Below are positions 43,951-52,370 of a DNA stretch of 64,000 nt, piece by piece. The stretch comes from an uncultured Clostridia bacterium. Its GTDB lineage: Bacteria > Bacillota > Clostridia > Lachnospirales > Lachnospiraceae. The notes under the pieces are model-generated. The model saw only the letters and a program-made list of their open reading frames with translations, was not told where the DNA came from and ran no database searches. The first letter of the stretch is position 1. Each line of letters starts with the position of its first letter. Where the stretch lies: NCBI GenBank assembly GCA_947643415.1, contig CANRWA010000010.1, positions 21,723 through 85,722 on the forward strand, given 5' to 3'. Made by a program: the position numbers and the translations under genes.

Positions 43951-44721
43951 ATGCAAAAAAAGATTGATGATTACGCCTTTGCAGAGAACCGCGAGATGAC
44001 AGAATTCCACATACCCGAAGGCACAGAATATATTGGCAGGCATGCCTTCTACAATTGCAGGTCCCTGCACACGCTCTATCTGCCCCATGGAGGGATTGAG
44101 ATCGGAGATGGGGCCTTCAAGAACTGCCTCAGGCTTACCCATATTGTAATGGCTCATGGCGAGGGGGACTGTACCTGCCTGAAAGATATCCTCTATGATA
44201 TGTATCAGGAGATCACCGCGTCCATCTCCTATGAGGATGGCAGCGAAGCCCTTCTGCTTTTCCCCCGCTATGAATACGAATATATCGCAAACGAGCCGGC
44301 AAGGGTATTTCAGGAAGTCGGGTATGGAGCAGGATATCTGTACCAGCAGTGTTTCTATAATGCAAAGATTGACTACCGCCGCTATGATGGCCTGTGGAGC
44401 CGCGCCCGAATCAGTGAAGAAACCAGTGTACGGGCACGTATCCTGTCCTACCGCCTGCGGTTCCCCCACGAATTGTCCCCGGAAGCAGAAAGGGCATATC
44501 TTGCCTATTGGGATACCCATATAGAGGAATTTCTTGCCTATTACATCCGGGAGCAGGACACAGCGTCCCTCCATTATTTTCTCGAAAATGGAAAAAATAA
44601 GGAAGAGAAAGCAGCAATGGCTTTAAAAACTGCTCAGGCCCTTGAGATCCCTTCTGTCATAAGCTTTCTTCTCGATCTTACACAGGGGAAATCTTCAGGC
44701 ATAAATAAATTTGACTTATAG
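43951..44721 (+). CDS. Leucine-rich repeat (BspA type) protein
   Basis: 256 residues from the ATG at 43951 (AGGAGG 4 nt upstream). A much longer in-frame reading starts inside the antisense zinc-ribbon gene and was rejected. The N-terminal about 70 residues hold two to three BspA-like LRR units ('EFHIPEGTEYIGRHAFYNCR', 'LYLPHGGIEIGDGAFKNCLR'). The rest is helical and unrecognised, possibly a helical-repeat module. There is no signal peptide, unlike most BspA proteins, so it is probably cytoplasmic. It leads a three-gene operon with a VWA protein and a MoxR ATPase, 13 nt before the next start. Confidence 0.7.
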   Translation: MQKKIDDYAFAENREMTEFHIPEGTEYIGRHAFYNCRSLHTLYLPHGGIEIGDGAFKNCLRLTHIVMAHGEGDCTCLKDILYDMYQEITASISYEDGSEALLLFPRYEYEYIANEPARVFQEVGYGAGYLYQQCFYNAKIDYRRYDGLWSRARISEETSVRARILSYRLRFPHELSPEAERAYLAYWDTHIEEFLAYYIREQDTASLHYFLENGKNKEEKAAMALKTAQALEIPSVISFLLDLTQGKSSGINKFDL

Positions 44722-44734
44722 GAGGTTGAGCTAT

Positions 44735-46054
44735 ATGGACACCCCATCCCATACCGCCCTAGGCAGGGAAATTCTTGCCACCGTCCGCAGTGACCTGTAC
44801 CTATCCCTTCGTTTTTTGGATGCGGCCCTGTCCGGACTGGATTTTGAGATGAGCCCTCTTATTCCGGCGACGGCAACCAATGGCGAAAAATTATATTTTC
44901 AGCCACATTACCTCTTCCGTTCTTTTGATGAGAACCCGGTTCTCGTAAACCGTGCCTATCTCCACAACCTGCTCCACTGCCTCTTCTCGCATCTTTATAT
45001 GGAGCCGGGACAGAACCGGAACCTGTGGGACTTGTGCTGTGATATATGTACAGAGTCCATTTTGGACTCTCTGGATGTACCATGCCTCCGAAAGATACCA
45101 TCCAGCCTCCGAGAAGAAACTTACCAGTATATCAAAGAACACAAGATTTCCCTTTTTACACCTGGCAGGCTTTACCATCTCTTTGAAACCAATGTCTTTT
45201 ATCAGAAGAATATGGTTCTGCTGGAACAGGACTTCTGTATCGACAGCCATCAGTTCTGGCCCTGCGGGGAAGAAAATAAAGAACAGGAGCAGAACAAAAA
45301 ACAGCAGGATTATGAAAAATGGCAGGAACTGGGCGACAAAACACGCACCAATATGGAAACCTTTGAACGGCGTGCCGGGACGAATGCCGGCAGCCTTCTT
45401 GAAATACTGAAACTGTCTTATGGGAATCCCATGAAATATGATCAGTTTTTGAGGAGATTTACGGTCTGGCAGGACTGTCTCCAGATCAATGATGAAGAAT
45501 TTGACACTGCCTATTATACACTCGGCATGGAACTATATGGCAGCATCCCCCTGATCGAACCACTGGAATATAAGGAAGAAAAAAAGATCCGGGATCTGGT
45601 TATTGCCATTGACACCTCTGGTTCTGTCCGGGGAACACCTGTCCGTCGCTTTCTCACAGAAACAATGACGATCCTGGCTGATTCCAGACGTTTTTTCAAA
45701 AATATGCGGATCCGTCTTCTGCAGTTCGATACAGTGGTTCAGGAGGATATGTTCATCACCTCTTTCGAACAATTTGCCAGACAGGCAGAATCCTTTGCTG
45801 TCAAGGGATTCGGAGGGACCGATTACCGCTGTGTCTTTCAATACGTGGACGAATTGAAGAGATCCGGTTCCTGTAATATGATACAGGGACTGATGATCCT
45901 TACCGATGGATATGGTTCATATCCAGCCTCTCCTCCGCCATATCCTGTTGCTTTTCTGCTGGCAGACTTCCTGAAACAGGAGGATGGTCCTGCAAGGGAA
46001 CCTGCCTATGATTCTGTGCCAGACTGGGCGATCCGCCTGAAGATAGATCACTGA
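44735..46054 (+). CDS. VWA domain protein with DUF2201-type metallopeptidase-like N-terminus
   Basis: 439 residues from the ATG at 44735 (AGGAGG upstream). The N-terminal half has the putative metallopeptidase-like region of DUF2201 ('LHNLLHCLFSHLYMEP', about 76-91), though the usual HExxH is degenerate. A Gln/Lys/Glu linker is at about 180-200. The C-terminal VWA domain carries a MIDAS: 'VIAIDTSGSVRG' (about 290), with later 'GFGGTDYRC' and 'MILTDGYG'. VWA proteins of this type act as partners of MoxR AAA+ ATPases, encoded next. The stop codon is part of short-palindrome copy 3. Confidence 0.82.
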   Translation: MDTPSHTALGREILATVRSDLYLSLRFLDAALSGLDFEMSPLIPATATNGEKLYFQPHYLFRSFDENPVLVNRAYLHNLLHCLFSHLYMEPGQNRNLWDLCCDICTESILDSLDVPCLRKIPSSLREETYQYIKEHKISLFTPGRLYHLFETNVFYQKNMVLLEQDFCIDSHQFWPCGEENKEQEQNKKQQDYEKWQELGDKTRTNMETFERRAGTNAGSLLEILKLSYGNPMKYDQFLRRFTVWQDCLQINDEEFDTAYYTLGMELYGSIPLIEPLEYKEEKKIRDLVIAIDTSGSVRGTPVRRFLTETMTILADSRRFFKNMRIRLLQFDTVVQEDMFITSFEQFARQAESFAVKGFGGTDYRCVFQYVDELKRSGSCNMIQGLMILTDGYGSYPASPPPYPVAFLLADFLKQEDGPAREPAYDSVPDWAIRLKIDH

Positions 46055-46095
46055 ATGGCGCCAATTTGATCCCATTTCAAATTGACGCCGTTCAG
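46051..46095. repeat. Short palindromic repeat, copy 3
   Basis: CTGAATGGCGCCAATTTGA (46051-46069) faces TTCAAATTGACGCCGTTCAG (46076-46095), arms of 19-20 nt with few mismatches. The TGA at 46052-46054 is the stop codon of the VWA gene. No T run follows. It separates the VWA and MoxR genes within the operon. Confidence 0.78.
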
Positions 46096-46121
46096 CTGCA
46101 AGAAAGGAGATATAAAATATT

Positions 46122-47678
46122 ATGAGTCAGTATCAAATGTCAATCAAAGAGGCAAAACAGGAGGTCATTCACACACTGCGCATCTACCTCTCCCGCAATG
46201 AATGGGGACAATATGAGATACCTGCAGAGAAGCAGCGCCCAGTTCTTCTCATGGGGCCTCCCGGCATCGGCAAGACTGCCATTATGGAGCAGATCGCCGC
46301 TGAGGAAGGAATCGCGCTAGTCTCCTACACCATCACCCATCACACAAGACAGAGTGCCATCGGGCTGCCTGTCATACGGGAGAGGGAATATAATGGAAAA
46401 TCTTTCTCCGTGACAGAGTATACTATGAGCGAGATCATATCCTCTGTCTATGATAAGATGGAACAGACCGGGTTGAAAGAGGGAATTCTTTTCTTAGACG
46501 AGATCAACTGTGTATCCGAGACACTGGCTCCTACCATGCTCCAGTTCCTTCAGTACAAAACTTTTGGCACACACCGGGTACCAGAAGGATGGATCATCAT
46601 TGTGGCAGGCAACCCTCCAGAATACAATAAGTCAGTCCGCCCTTTTGACATTACCACTTTAGACCGCCTGAAACGCATTGACATCACAGAAGATTATCTG
46701 GCATGGCGTGAATATGCATATGCCCACCATGTCCATGCCGGCATCCTCTCTTATCTCGACATCAAAAAAAATCATTTTTACCAGACAGAGACTTCCATTG
46801 ATGGCGAAGAATTCGTGACGGCCCGGGGCTGGGAAGATCTGTCCCGCTGTCTCCTTGCTTATGAGAAACAGAAACTTCCTATCAGTACAGCAACGATCCA
46901 CCAGTATGTCCAGCATGAAGAGATCGCTAGGGATTTTGCTAACTATTATGAACTGTTCTGCCGATACAGACAGCATTATAATATCCCCGCCATTCTGTCC
47001 GGAGCCGCCCTGAACCAGGACTGCCCGGAGGGAAAAGATGCTGCTGTCCTCTTGTCACACCTGGGCGAGGCACCCTTTGATGAAGCAGTCAGTGTCCTGG
47101 GACTGCTTCTGGGACAACTGAGTGAGCGTTTCTATGACCTCTTCCAGACAGATGCTGCGCTGTCACTGGTCCACAAAGCACTGCAGCGGCTCCGGGGATG
47201 GCTTACCACCTCCCGGAAATCTCCGGAATGCCTCCTTCAGGAAGAATACGAGCGAATGGAGCAGACACGGCGGACAGAGAAAGCGGCTGGACAGCTCTCG
47301 GAAGACAGGGAGCGCCAGATCCTGCTGGCGCTGTCCCAGTTATCCCACATCCGCGGCCAGTTACTGGAGGATCCGGAAATAATGCCAGACACATTCTTTG
47401 ACAGGGCAAAGGGAATTTTTGCTGCTGCCGTGGAACAGTACAGCCATTCTGCCGATGCTGCAAGACAGGCCCTAACCAACTGCTTTCTCTTTCTGGAAAG
47501 GGTTTTTGCCGACAGACAGGAGATGGTCCTATTCGTCACAGAGCTGACACTGAATCCCCATGCAGCATGGTTCCTATTAGAACATGGGTGTGATAAATTT
47601 TATGAATATAACAGGGAATTGCTTATTGACGACAAAAAAACAGAATTAAAGAAGAGAATTCACAAATTATCCCTATAA
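46122..47678 (+). CDS. MoxR-type AAA+ ATPase
   Basis: 518 residues. Walker A 'MGPPGIGKTAIMEQ' (about 43-56), Walker B 'GILFLDEINCV' (about 125), sensor 1 'IIIVAGNPPEYN' (about 163) and the arginine-finger region 'TTLDRLKRIDI' are present. A long helical C-terminal extension (about 290-518) is beyond the usual MoxR length. MoxR ATPases remodel protein complexes or help insert cofactors together with VWA partners, here encoded just upstream. The ATG has AAGGAGAT upstream. The pair recalls RavA-ViaA by organisation, not by clear homology. Confidence 0.85.
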   Translation: MSQYQMSIKEAKQEVIHTLRIYLSRNEWGQYEIPAEKQRPVLLMGPPGIGKTAIMEQIAAEEGIALVSYTITHHTRQSAIGLPVIREREYNGKSFSVTEYTMSEIISSVYDKMEQTGLKEGILFLDEINCVSETLAPTMLQFLQYKTFGTHRVPEGWIIIVAGNPPEYNKSVRPFDITTLDRLKRIDITEDYLAWREYAYAHHVHAGILSYLDIKKNHFYQTETSIDGEEFVTARGWEDLSRCLLAYEKQKLPISTATIHQYVQHEEIARDFANYYELFCRYRQHYNIPAILSGAALNQDCPEGKDAAVLLSHLGEAPFDEAVSVLGLLLGQLSERFYDLFQTDAALSLVHKALQRLRGWLTTSRKSPECLLQEEYERMEQTRRTEKAAGQLSEDRERQILLALSQLSHIRGQLLEDPEIMPDTFFDRAKGIFAAAVEQYSHSADAARQALTNCFLFLERVFADRQEMVLFVTELTLNPHAAWFLLEHGCDKFYEYNRELLIDDKKTELKKRIHKLSL

Positions 47679-47866
47679 TTGTAAATTATTGTCGAAAGTG
47701 CCTTGAAACTTAACAATTTGTTCACAAAAATAAGCATTTTGAACACACTCTTTTCACATTTAACCACTATACTAAGGTCATAGGTTGAGGGACAGAGAGA
47801 ATTCCAAAACCTGATAAAAATTGCCAATTTCTAATTTTTGATATTTTTTCATAAAACTCCTCTTTC
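47679..47866. other. AT-rich intergenic segment, possible small transcript
   Basis: No reading frame is credible. It contains a possible plus-strand -10 (TATACT, 47769-47774) and AGGTT/AACCT arms in the segment around 47783-47812, and it runs into the terminator at 47867-47900. It may be only the 3' untranslated region of the MoxR gene. Confidence 0.3.
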
Positions 47867-47900
47867 AAAAAGGGCGGCTGGTTTACTAGCCGTCCTTTCC
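47867..47900. terminator. Bidirectional Rho-independent terminator
   Basis: AGGGCGGCT (47871-47879) pairs with AGCCGTCCT (47888-47896), flanked by A and T runs. It ends the MoxR operon on the plus strand and the nad operon on the minus strand. Confidence 0.85.
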
Positions 47901-47919
47901 CTTTTAAGATCTTTGATCC

Positions 47920-48300
47920 CTATGCCTGATTTGCCTTCGCCTGAAATTTTTCTTCTGATATGATAAAACGCTCATGCCTTCCCTTTCCGATGACATGGCT
48001 GCCATCCCTGGCAGTCACTTCAAACACCAGACGGCGTCCATCAATCTCCACCAGTTCACTGTCACAGGTCACCGTCTTGCCTAAAGGAGTCGGTGCATCA
48101 TGAGTCACATCAAGATGAGTTCCCACGGTTCCCTGCCCTTCCTCAAGATAAGGCGCCACGCTGGTCCATGCTGTCTTCTCCATCAAGGCGATCATCGCCG
48201 GGGTGGCAAAGACATCCAGCGTGCCACTCCCCATTGTTTTCGCAGAATTATCCTCTCCCACTTCTACTTCCTGCGTCCCTTTGATCCCTGTCTCTAACAT
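47920..48300 (-). CDS. Hotdog-fold thioesterase (FlK-like)
   Basis: 126 residues with the compact hotdog pattern of the FlK/thioesterase family: 'TMGSGTLDVFATPAMIALME' (about 22-41), 'GTVGTHLDVTHDAPTPLG' (about 57-74) and 'SHVIGKGRHERFII' (about 101-114). It likely hydrolyses an acyl-CoA; the substrate is unknown. It begins 3 nt after nadC, with AGGAGG upstream, so it is the fourth gene of the nad operon. Why a thioesterase travels with quinolinate synthesis is not obvious. Confidence 0.8.
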   Translation of the reverse strand: MLETGIKGTQEVEVGEDNSAKTMGSGTLDVFATPAMIALMEKTAWTSVAPYLEEGQGTVGTHLDVTHDAPTPLGKTVTCDSELVEIDGRRLVFEVTARDGSHVIGKGRHERFIISEEKFQAKANQA

Positions 48301-48303
48301 ATC

Positions 48304-49167
48304 TTACCTTTCCTCCTTAACCGGATGCAGATTTTTTAATGATATATCCAGAATCGGCGCCGAATGCGTCAGTGCACCGCTGGAAATATAATCTACCCCT
48401 ATATCCACCAGCCTGGCCACATTTTCCTTTGTCACATTACCGGAGCACTCTGTCTCTGCACGTCCGCCAATAAGGGCAACTGCTTCTCTCATGGCATCTG
48501 GTGTCATGTTGTCCAGCATGATAATATCAGCACCTGCTTCCACGGCTTCCCGCACCATATCAAGATTTTCCGTCTCAACCTCGATCTTCCGCACAAATGG
48601 CGCATACTCCCTTGCCATCTGTACCGCTTTTGCCACACTTCCTGCTGCCCCGATATGATTATCCTTCAGAAGGACACCATCCGACAGATTATAACGGTGA
48701 TTATATCCGCCGCCTACCTTCACAGCATATTTTTCAAAGATACGCATATTCGGTGTCGTCTTCCGGGTATCAAGAAGTTTTGTCTTTGAGCCTTCCAGAA
48801 GCCCTGCTATGGAATGAGTATAGGTGGCAATCCCGCTCATTCTCTGCAGATAATTCAGTGCCGTGCGCTCTCCGCTCAGCAGAACACGGATGTCACCCCG
48901 GACTGTCCCCATCTGCTGCCCGTTCTTTACCTCATCACCGTCTTTACAATAAAACTGCACGGAAGTCGTTTCATCCAAAAGTGTGAAAACCCGCTCAAAG
49001 ACCTGCAATCCTGCTATGATGCCATCCTGTTTGCAGATAAGCTGGACCTCTCCCTGTACAGCCGTCCTCATCACAGCATTCGTAGTAATGTCTTCGCTTG
49101 TTATATCTTCCGCCAGTGCCTGCCGGATCAGGTGATCCGCATTACACTGCATCGTAATATCATTCAT
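48304..49167 (-). CDS. nadC: Nicotinate-nucleotide pyrophosphorylase (quinolinate phosphoribosyltransferase)
   Basis: 287 residues. Recognisable segments are 'ALNYLQRMSGIATYT' (about 125), 'LLDTRKTTPNMRIFEKYAVKVGGGYNHRYNL' region (about 148-178; Arg, Lys and His bind quinolinate and PRPP), 'EVETENLDMVREA' (about 198) and 'IMLDNMTPDAM' (about 218). It converts quinolinate and PRPP to nicotinate mononucleotide. It overlaps the nadB end by 8 nt and is followed by the thioesterase gene. Confidence 0.95.
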   Translation of the reverse strand: MNDITMQCNADHLIRQALAEDITSEDITTNAVMRTAVQGEVQLICKQDGIIAGLQVFERVFTLLDETTSVQFYCKDGDEVKNGQQMGTVRGDIRVLLSGERTALNYLQRMSGIATYTHSIAGLLEGSKTKLLDTRKTTPNMRIFEKYAVKVGGGYNHRYNLSDGVLLKDNHIGAAGSVAKAVQMAREYAPFVRKIEVETENLDMVREAVEAGADIIMLDNMTPDAMREAVALIGGRAETECSGNVTKENVARLVDIGVDYISSGALTHSAPILDISLKNLHPVKEER

Positions 49168-50452
49168 TTTCCCTTCGTTTCCTTTCTCTCTCTATTGCTT
49201 CCAGCACCGCCTTATGATACTGCTCCTGCAATACTGTTCCATCTTTATATTCTTCCATATCCGGCAGAATACCAGGCCTCTCCAGCGGGACATAGTCCTG
49301 CCTGATCTGGTCTGCCGAACGCTCTGCAAACACCAGGCTCTCCAAGAGGGAATTGCTTGCCAGACGGTTGCTCCCGTGCACCCCATTACAGCTAGTCTCT
49401 CCTATCGCATAGAGATGTGCCATGGAAGTGCGGCTGTCCCGGTCCACCCAGATCCCCCCCATAAAGTAATGCTGTGCCGGCACAACCGGGATACACTCTT
49501 TCGTACAGTCATATCCCTCTTCCAGACAGCGTCTGTATATATTGGGGAAATGACTGATAATGGTTTCTCTCGGAATTGCCGCCATGGAAAGCCATACATA
49601 TGGCATACCATCCTTCTCCATCCGCCTGTGGACTTCCTCTGTAAGAAGATCTCTCGGCAGCAGCTCATCTACAAAACGTTCCTTATCCTTGTTCAGCAGG
49701 ACAGCTCCCTCTCCCCGCACAGATTCTGAGATCAGGAAACGCCGTCCGGGTTCCTTTGAATACAAGGTTGTGGGGTGTATCTGTATATAGTCAATATTTT
49801 CAAGCCGGATACCATGCTTCAGGGCGACCGCCAGTGCATCACCTGTAATATGGCGGAAGTTGGTAGAATGTTCATATAAACCGCCCAGCCCTCCACAGGC
49901 AAGCACAGTATAATCTGCTGTTACAATTCCTGATGTACCGTCCGGAAACTGCACCACCAGTCCATGACAGACCTTATCCTCTTCTAAGATATCTATCATG
50001 GTACAATGTTCTATGATCCGGATATTAGCCCGCTCCCTTACCTGGTCAAGAAGTTTCCCTGTAATCTCTTTGCCGGTCGCATCTTCATGGAACAGAATGC
50101 GTGAATCGGAGTGGCCTCCTTCCCTTGTATAACACAGGGAACCGCCATCCCGTTCAAATTCAACGCCTAACGCTGTGAGCTCATCTATGATATCTGCCGA
50201 AGAGCGGATCATGATCTCCACCGACTCTCTCCGGTTCTCATAGTGGCCAGCCTTCATCGTATCCTCAAAATAGCTGTCATAATCGGACTCATCCTTCAGA
50301 ACACAGATCCCCCCCTGCGCCAGAAAGGAATCACTCCGGTCTGCCTCTTCTTTTGTTATTACCGTGACCTGCTTATCCTCCGGAAGCTTCAGTGCACAGA
50401 ACAGTCCTGCTGCCCCGCTTCCCACAATAGCAATATCGGTATGTATGTTCAT
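49160..50452 (-). CDS. nadB: L-aspartate oxidase
   Basis: 430 residues from the ATG at 50452, which has TGGAGAA 7 nt upstream; an ATG four codons earlier has no site. FAD-binding 'IAIVGSGAAGLFCAL' at about 6-20, 'LAQGGICV' (about 46), 'HSDSRILFHEDATGKEI' (about 115) and 'YAIGETSCNGVHGSNRLASNS' region (about 345-365) are typical. It lacks the long C-terminal domain of the E. coli enzyme, as in other clostridial NadB. It makes iminoaspartate for NadA, encoded upstream. Confidence 0.93.
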   Translation of the reverse strand: MNIHTDIAIVGSGAAGLFCALKLPEDKQVTVITKEEADRSDSFLAQGGICVLKDESDYDSYFEDTMKAGHYENRRESVEIMIRSSADIIDELTALGVEFERDGGSLCYTREGGHSDSRILFHEDATGKEITGKLLDQVRERANIRIIEHCTMIDILEEDKVCHGLVVQFPDGTSGIVTADYTVLACGGLGGLYEHSTNFRHITGDALAVALKHGIRLENIDYIQIHPTTLYSKEPGRRFLISESVRGEGAVLLNKDKERFVDELLPRDLLTEEVHRRMEKDGMPYVWLSMAAIPRETIISHFPNIYRRCLEEGYDCTKECIPVVPAQHYFMGGIWVDRDSRTSMAHLYAIGETSCNGVHGSNRLASNSLLESLVFAERSADQIRQDYVPLERPGILPDMEEYKDGTVLQEQYHKAVLEAIERERKRRENE

Positions 50453-50480
50453 AGTGTTCTCCATTCATCTATGTAACAGA

Positions 50481-51398
50481 TCATGATTCCTTTGCCGCCA
50501 GTTCCAGCATCCGGTTCAGTGGGGCATTTGCCCTTGTCCGCATTTCTTCTGTAACCTGTACCGCATTTTCCCCAGTTTCCAGGACGTGCACAATCTTTTC
50601 AAGAGTTATCTTCTTCATATTCGGGCAGCATAGCGCCGCCCCTGCTGAATAAAATGTCTTGTCAGGGTTTCTCTCCTTCAGCTCATAGAGTACACCCAGC
50701 TCTGTGCCAATAATATACTCCTCTGCCTCACAGGAAGAAGCATAGTCAATGATCTCAGAAGTACTTCCAATAAAATCCGCCAATTCCAGCACATCCGCCT
50801 TACACTCCGGATGCACGAGAAATTTCGCCTCAGGATGGGACCGTTTTGCCGCCCTTACCTGTTCCGGCGAAACTGCTGCATGAACATGGCAGAACCCATC
50901 ATTAAAGATAAAATTCTTCTCTGGCACCTGAGCTGCCACATAGCGCCCCAGATGTTCATCCGGAATAAAGAAAATATTGTGATTGGGCAGATTTTTCACA
51001 ATTTTCAGGGCATTCGAGGAAGTGACACATACATCAGCGTGACATTTCAGTTCCGCCGTAGAATTGATATAGCATACCACAGCAAGGTCTTCATACTCTT
51101 CCCTCAGCCTCTCGATCCGGTCAATGTCTGCCATATGTGCCATAGGGCAGTCTGCAGTCTCATCCGGCATCAAAACTGTCTTCCCTGGGCTGAGGAGCTT
51201 CGCACTCTCTCCCATAAACGACACTCCACAGAACACAATGGTGTCTGCATCTGTTGTGGCAGCCAGCCTGCTCAGATAAAAGGAATCCCCGACATAGTCG
51301 GCTGCCTCCTGCACTTCATCATGCACATAATAATGTGCCAGAATAACCGCATTTTTCTCTTTCTTCAGTTGTTGAATACGGTTTTGTAAATCACTCAT
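50481..51398 (-). CDS. nadA: Quinolinate synthase
   Basis: 305 residues. Three cysteines ligating the [4Fe-4S] cluster are in 'CGVSFMGESAK' or nearby (about 80), 'CYINSTAELKCHADVCVTSS' (about 110-125) and 'ALCCPNMKKITL' (about 260), with the conserved 'HPECKADVLELADFIGSTS' (about 195-215). It condenses iminoaspartate with dihydroxyacetone phosphate. It leads nadA-nadB-nadC-thioesterase and has a good promoter upstream. Confidence 0.95.
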   Translation of the reverse strand: MSDLQNRIQQLKKEKNAVILAHYYVHDEVQEAADYVGDSFYLSRLAATTDADTIVFCGVSFMGESAKLLSPGKTVLMPDETADCPMAHMADIDRIERLREEYEDLAVVCYINSTAELKCHADVCVTSSNALKIVKNLPNHNIFFIPDEHLGRYVAAQVPEKNFIFNDGFCHVHAAVSPEQVRAAKRSHPEAKFLVHPECKADVLELADFIGSTSEIIDYASSCEAEEYIIGTELGVLYELKERNPDKTFYSAGAALCCPNMKKITLEKIVHVLETGENAVQVTEEMRTRANAPLNRMLELAAKES

Positions 51399-51434
51399 TA
51401 GCTTTATTCCTTTCTCTGTCCATCTTTAGGGATA

Positions 51435-51474
51435 ACTATACCATAAAAGTCCATAACTGACAAGGCAGTTGTCA
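51435..51474 (-). promoter_or_regulatory. nad operon promoter with overlapping inverted repeat
   Basis: On the minus strand TTGTCA (51458-51463) and TATAGT (51435-51440) have a 17-bp spacer. The -35 is one arm of TGACAA-GGCAG-TTGTCA (51458-51474), a perfect 6-bp inverted repeat suited to a dimeric repressor. NAD genes in Firmicutes are often controlled by NiaR; assigning this site to NiaR is inference. Confidence 0.6.
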
Positions 51475-51477
51475 TCT

Positions 51478-51504
51478 GGTGGGTTCAAATTGGCGCCGTT
51501 GAGC
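51478..51504. repeat. Short palindromic repeat, copy 4 (left arm lost)
   Basis: GGGTTCAAATTGGCGCCGTTGAGC (51481-51504) is the right half of the short palindrome family; the left arm is absent. It directly abuts the long inverted-repeat element starting at 51505, whose TA completes the family's usual GAGCTA end. Confidence 0.65.
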
Positions 51505-52052
51505 TAGGGCAATCGCTTAAAAATTTGTGGGATTCAAAGCGGCGGATTCCATTCCGTCTCCTGTCCGACATATCACAGCACACGAAAAATGCATTGTTTC
51601 TCCCGGCCACAAAAATAATACGCCGCCCTTCGCATAACTCGCTGTCTGCTGCCCTTTGGCATGGATTTTACAGCATTGCCGCCCGCCGGTCCTTATGCAC
51701 CACCTGTTGCCGGTTGCTGCGGGCAGCACCGAAGGTGCGTGTATCGAAAAGAGGGAGACGGCAAAAATAAATATATTTGTTTTTGAGTCTCCCTCTTTTC
51801 GATACAGATGCCCTGCATCTGCCCGCAGTATACCCGGAATCTTCCATGGTGGTGCATTAGTACCGCTGCGTGGCGGCTTTAGTGCAAACGTGCTGTGAAA
51901 ATCCATGCCAAAAGACAGCAGACACCTCAGACAATGCCCGGGCGGCGTATTTTGCAGCCGGAAGAAACAATCATTTTTCGGGCTGTGATATAAGGACAGG
52001 AGTCAGTATGGAATCCGCCCGCTTTGAAACAAATTTTTAAGCGATTGCCCTA
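51505..52052. mobile_element. Long nested inverted-repeat element, copy 2 (548 bp, non-coding)
   Basis: The ends TAGGGCAATCGCTTAAAAAT and its complement match the ends of copy 1 in the first 8 bases and the layout throughout. The centre (about 51775) is an AGAGGGAGAC/GTCTCCCTCT hairpin around AAATAAATATATTT, shared with copy 1. The inner arm with CGCAGCGGTACTAATGCACC appears in copy 1 in the opposite orientation. No target duplication is visible: its left flank is palindrome copy 4 and its right flank leads into the erm promoter. Confidence 0.8.
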
Positions 52053-52069
52053 CGACCGCCTCCAGATAT

Positions 52070-52098
52070 TTGACTTACATTATATATCATGATATACT
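52070..52098 (+). promoter_or_regulatory. erm promoter
   Basis: TTGACT (52070-52075) and TATACT (52093-52098) with a 17-bp spacer, 18 bp beyond the end of the inverted-repeat element. It gives a leader of about 265 nt before the erm start codon. Confidence 0.8.
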
Positions 52099-52139
52099 AA
52101 TTCTATCTGAATTAATTTATAAAAGGAGGTTTCTCGTAT

Positions 52140-52166
52140 ATGTGGACATTTATTCGCATGAGGTAA
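52140..52166 (+). CDS. Eight-residue leader peptide MWTFIRMR of erm
   Basis: The ATG at 52140 follows AAAAGGAGG by 11 nt, and the frame MWTFIRMR ends at TAA (52164-52166). The C-terminal Arg-Met-Arg fits the Arg/Lys-x-Arg/Lys motif at which macrolide-bound ribosomes stall, and the length and position match the minimal stalling leader of ErmD (MTHSMRLR). Stalling here would control folding of the RNA that follows. The peptide and its site are seen; the stalling is inferred from known cases. Confidence 0.65.
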   Translation: MWTFIRMR

Positions 52167-52186
52167 TACAGGCAATAAAAAATGCA

Positions 52187-52211
52187 CCACTCTGGCTGAG
52201 TGGGTCTTTTT
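52187..52211 (+). terminator. Attenuator hairpin between leader peptide and erm
   Basis: CCACTC (52187-52192) pairs with GAGTGG (52198-52203), followed by GTCTTTTTG, a short Rho-independent terminator 20 nt after the leader stop codon. A 15-nt segment just before it, GGCAATAAAAAATGC (52171-52185), is perfectly complementary to 52323-52337, about 25 nt before the erm Shine-Dalgarno. Leader codons ATTCGCA (52152-52158) are complementary to TGCGAAT (52223-52229). Alternative folds are therefore available. Confidence 0.65.
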
Positions 52212-52370
52212 GTTGTGCAATTTGCGAATCCGTTACACAGTACTTGGAAACCGGTCTTTCTATACATCTGTATTGAACTGCCAGGGCGGTTTTACCATGA
52301 ATTTCTATCCAGCGCACAGGCAGCATTTTTTATTGCCATTTCATTTAAAATACTTAAAATGGAGGGCAAT

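Noticed and set aside
51517..51906. 129-codon minus-strand frame in long element copy 2
   Set aside because: Not conserved in copy 1; the open frame is a by-product of the palindrome.
52070..52276. 68-codon frame overlapping the erm leader
   Set aside because: Its ATG lies at the promoter; the ribosome-binding site serves the MWTFIRMR frame instead.
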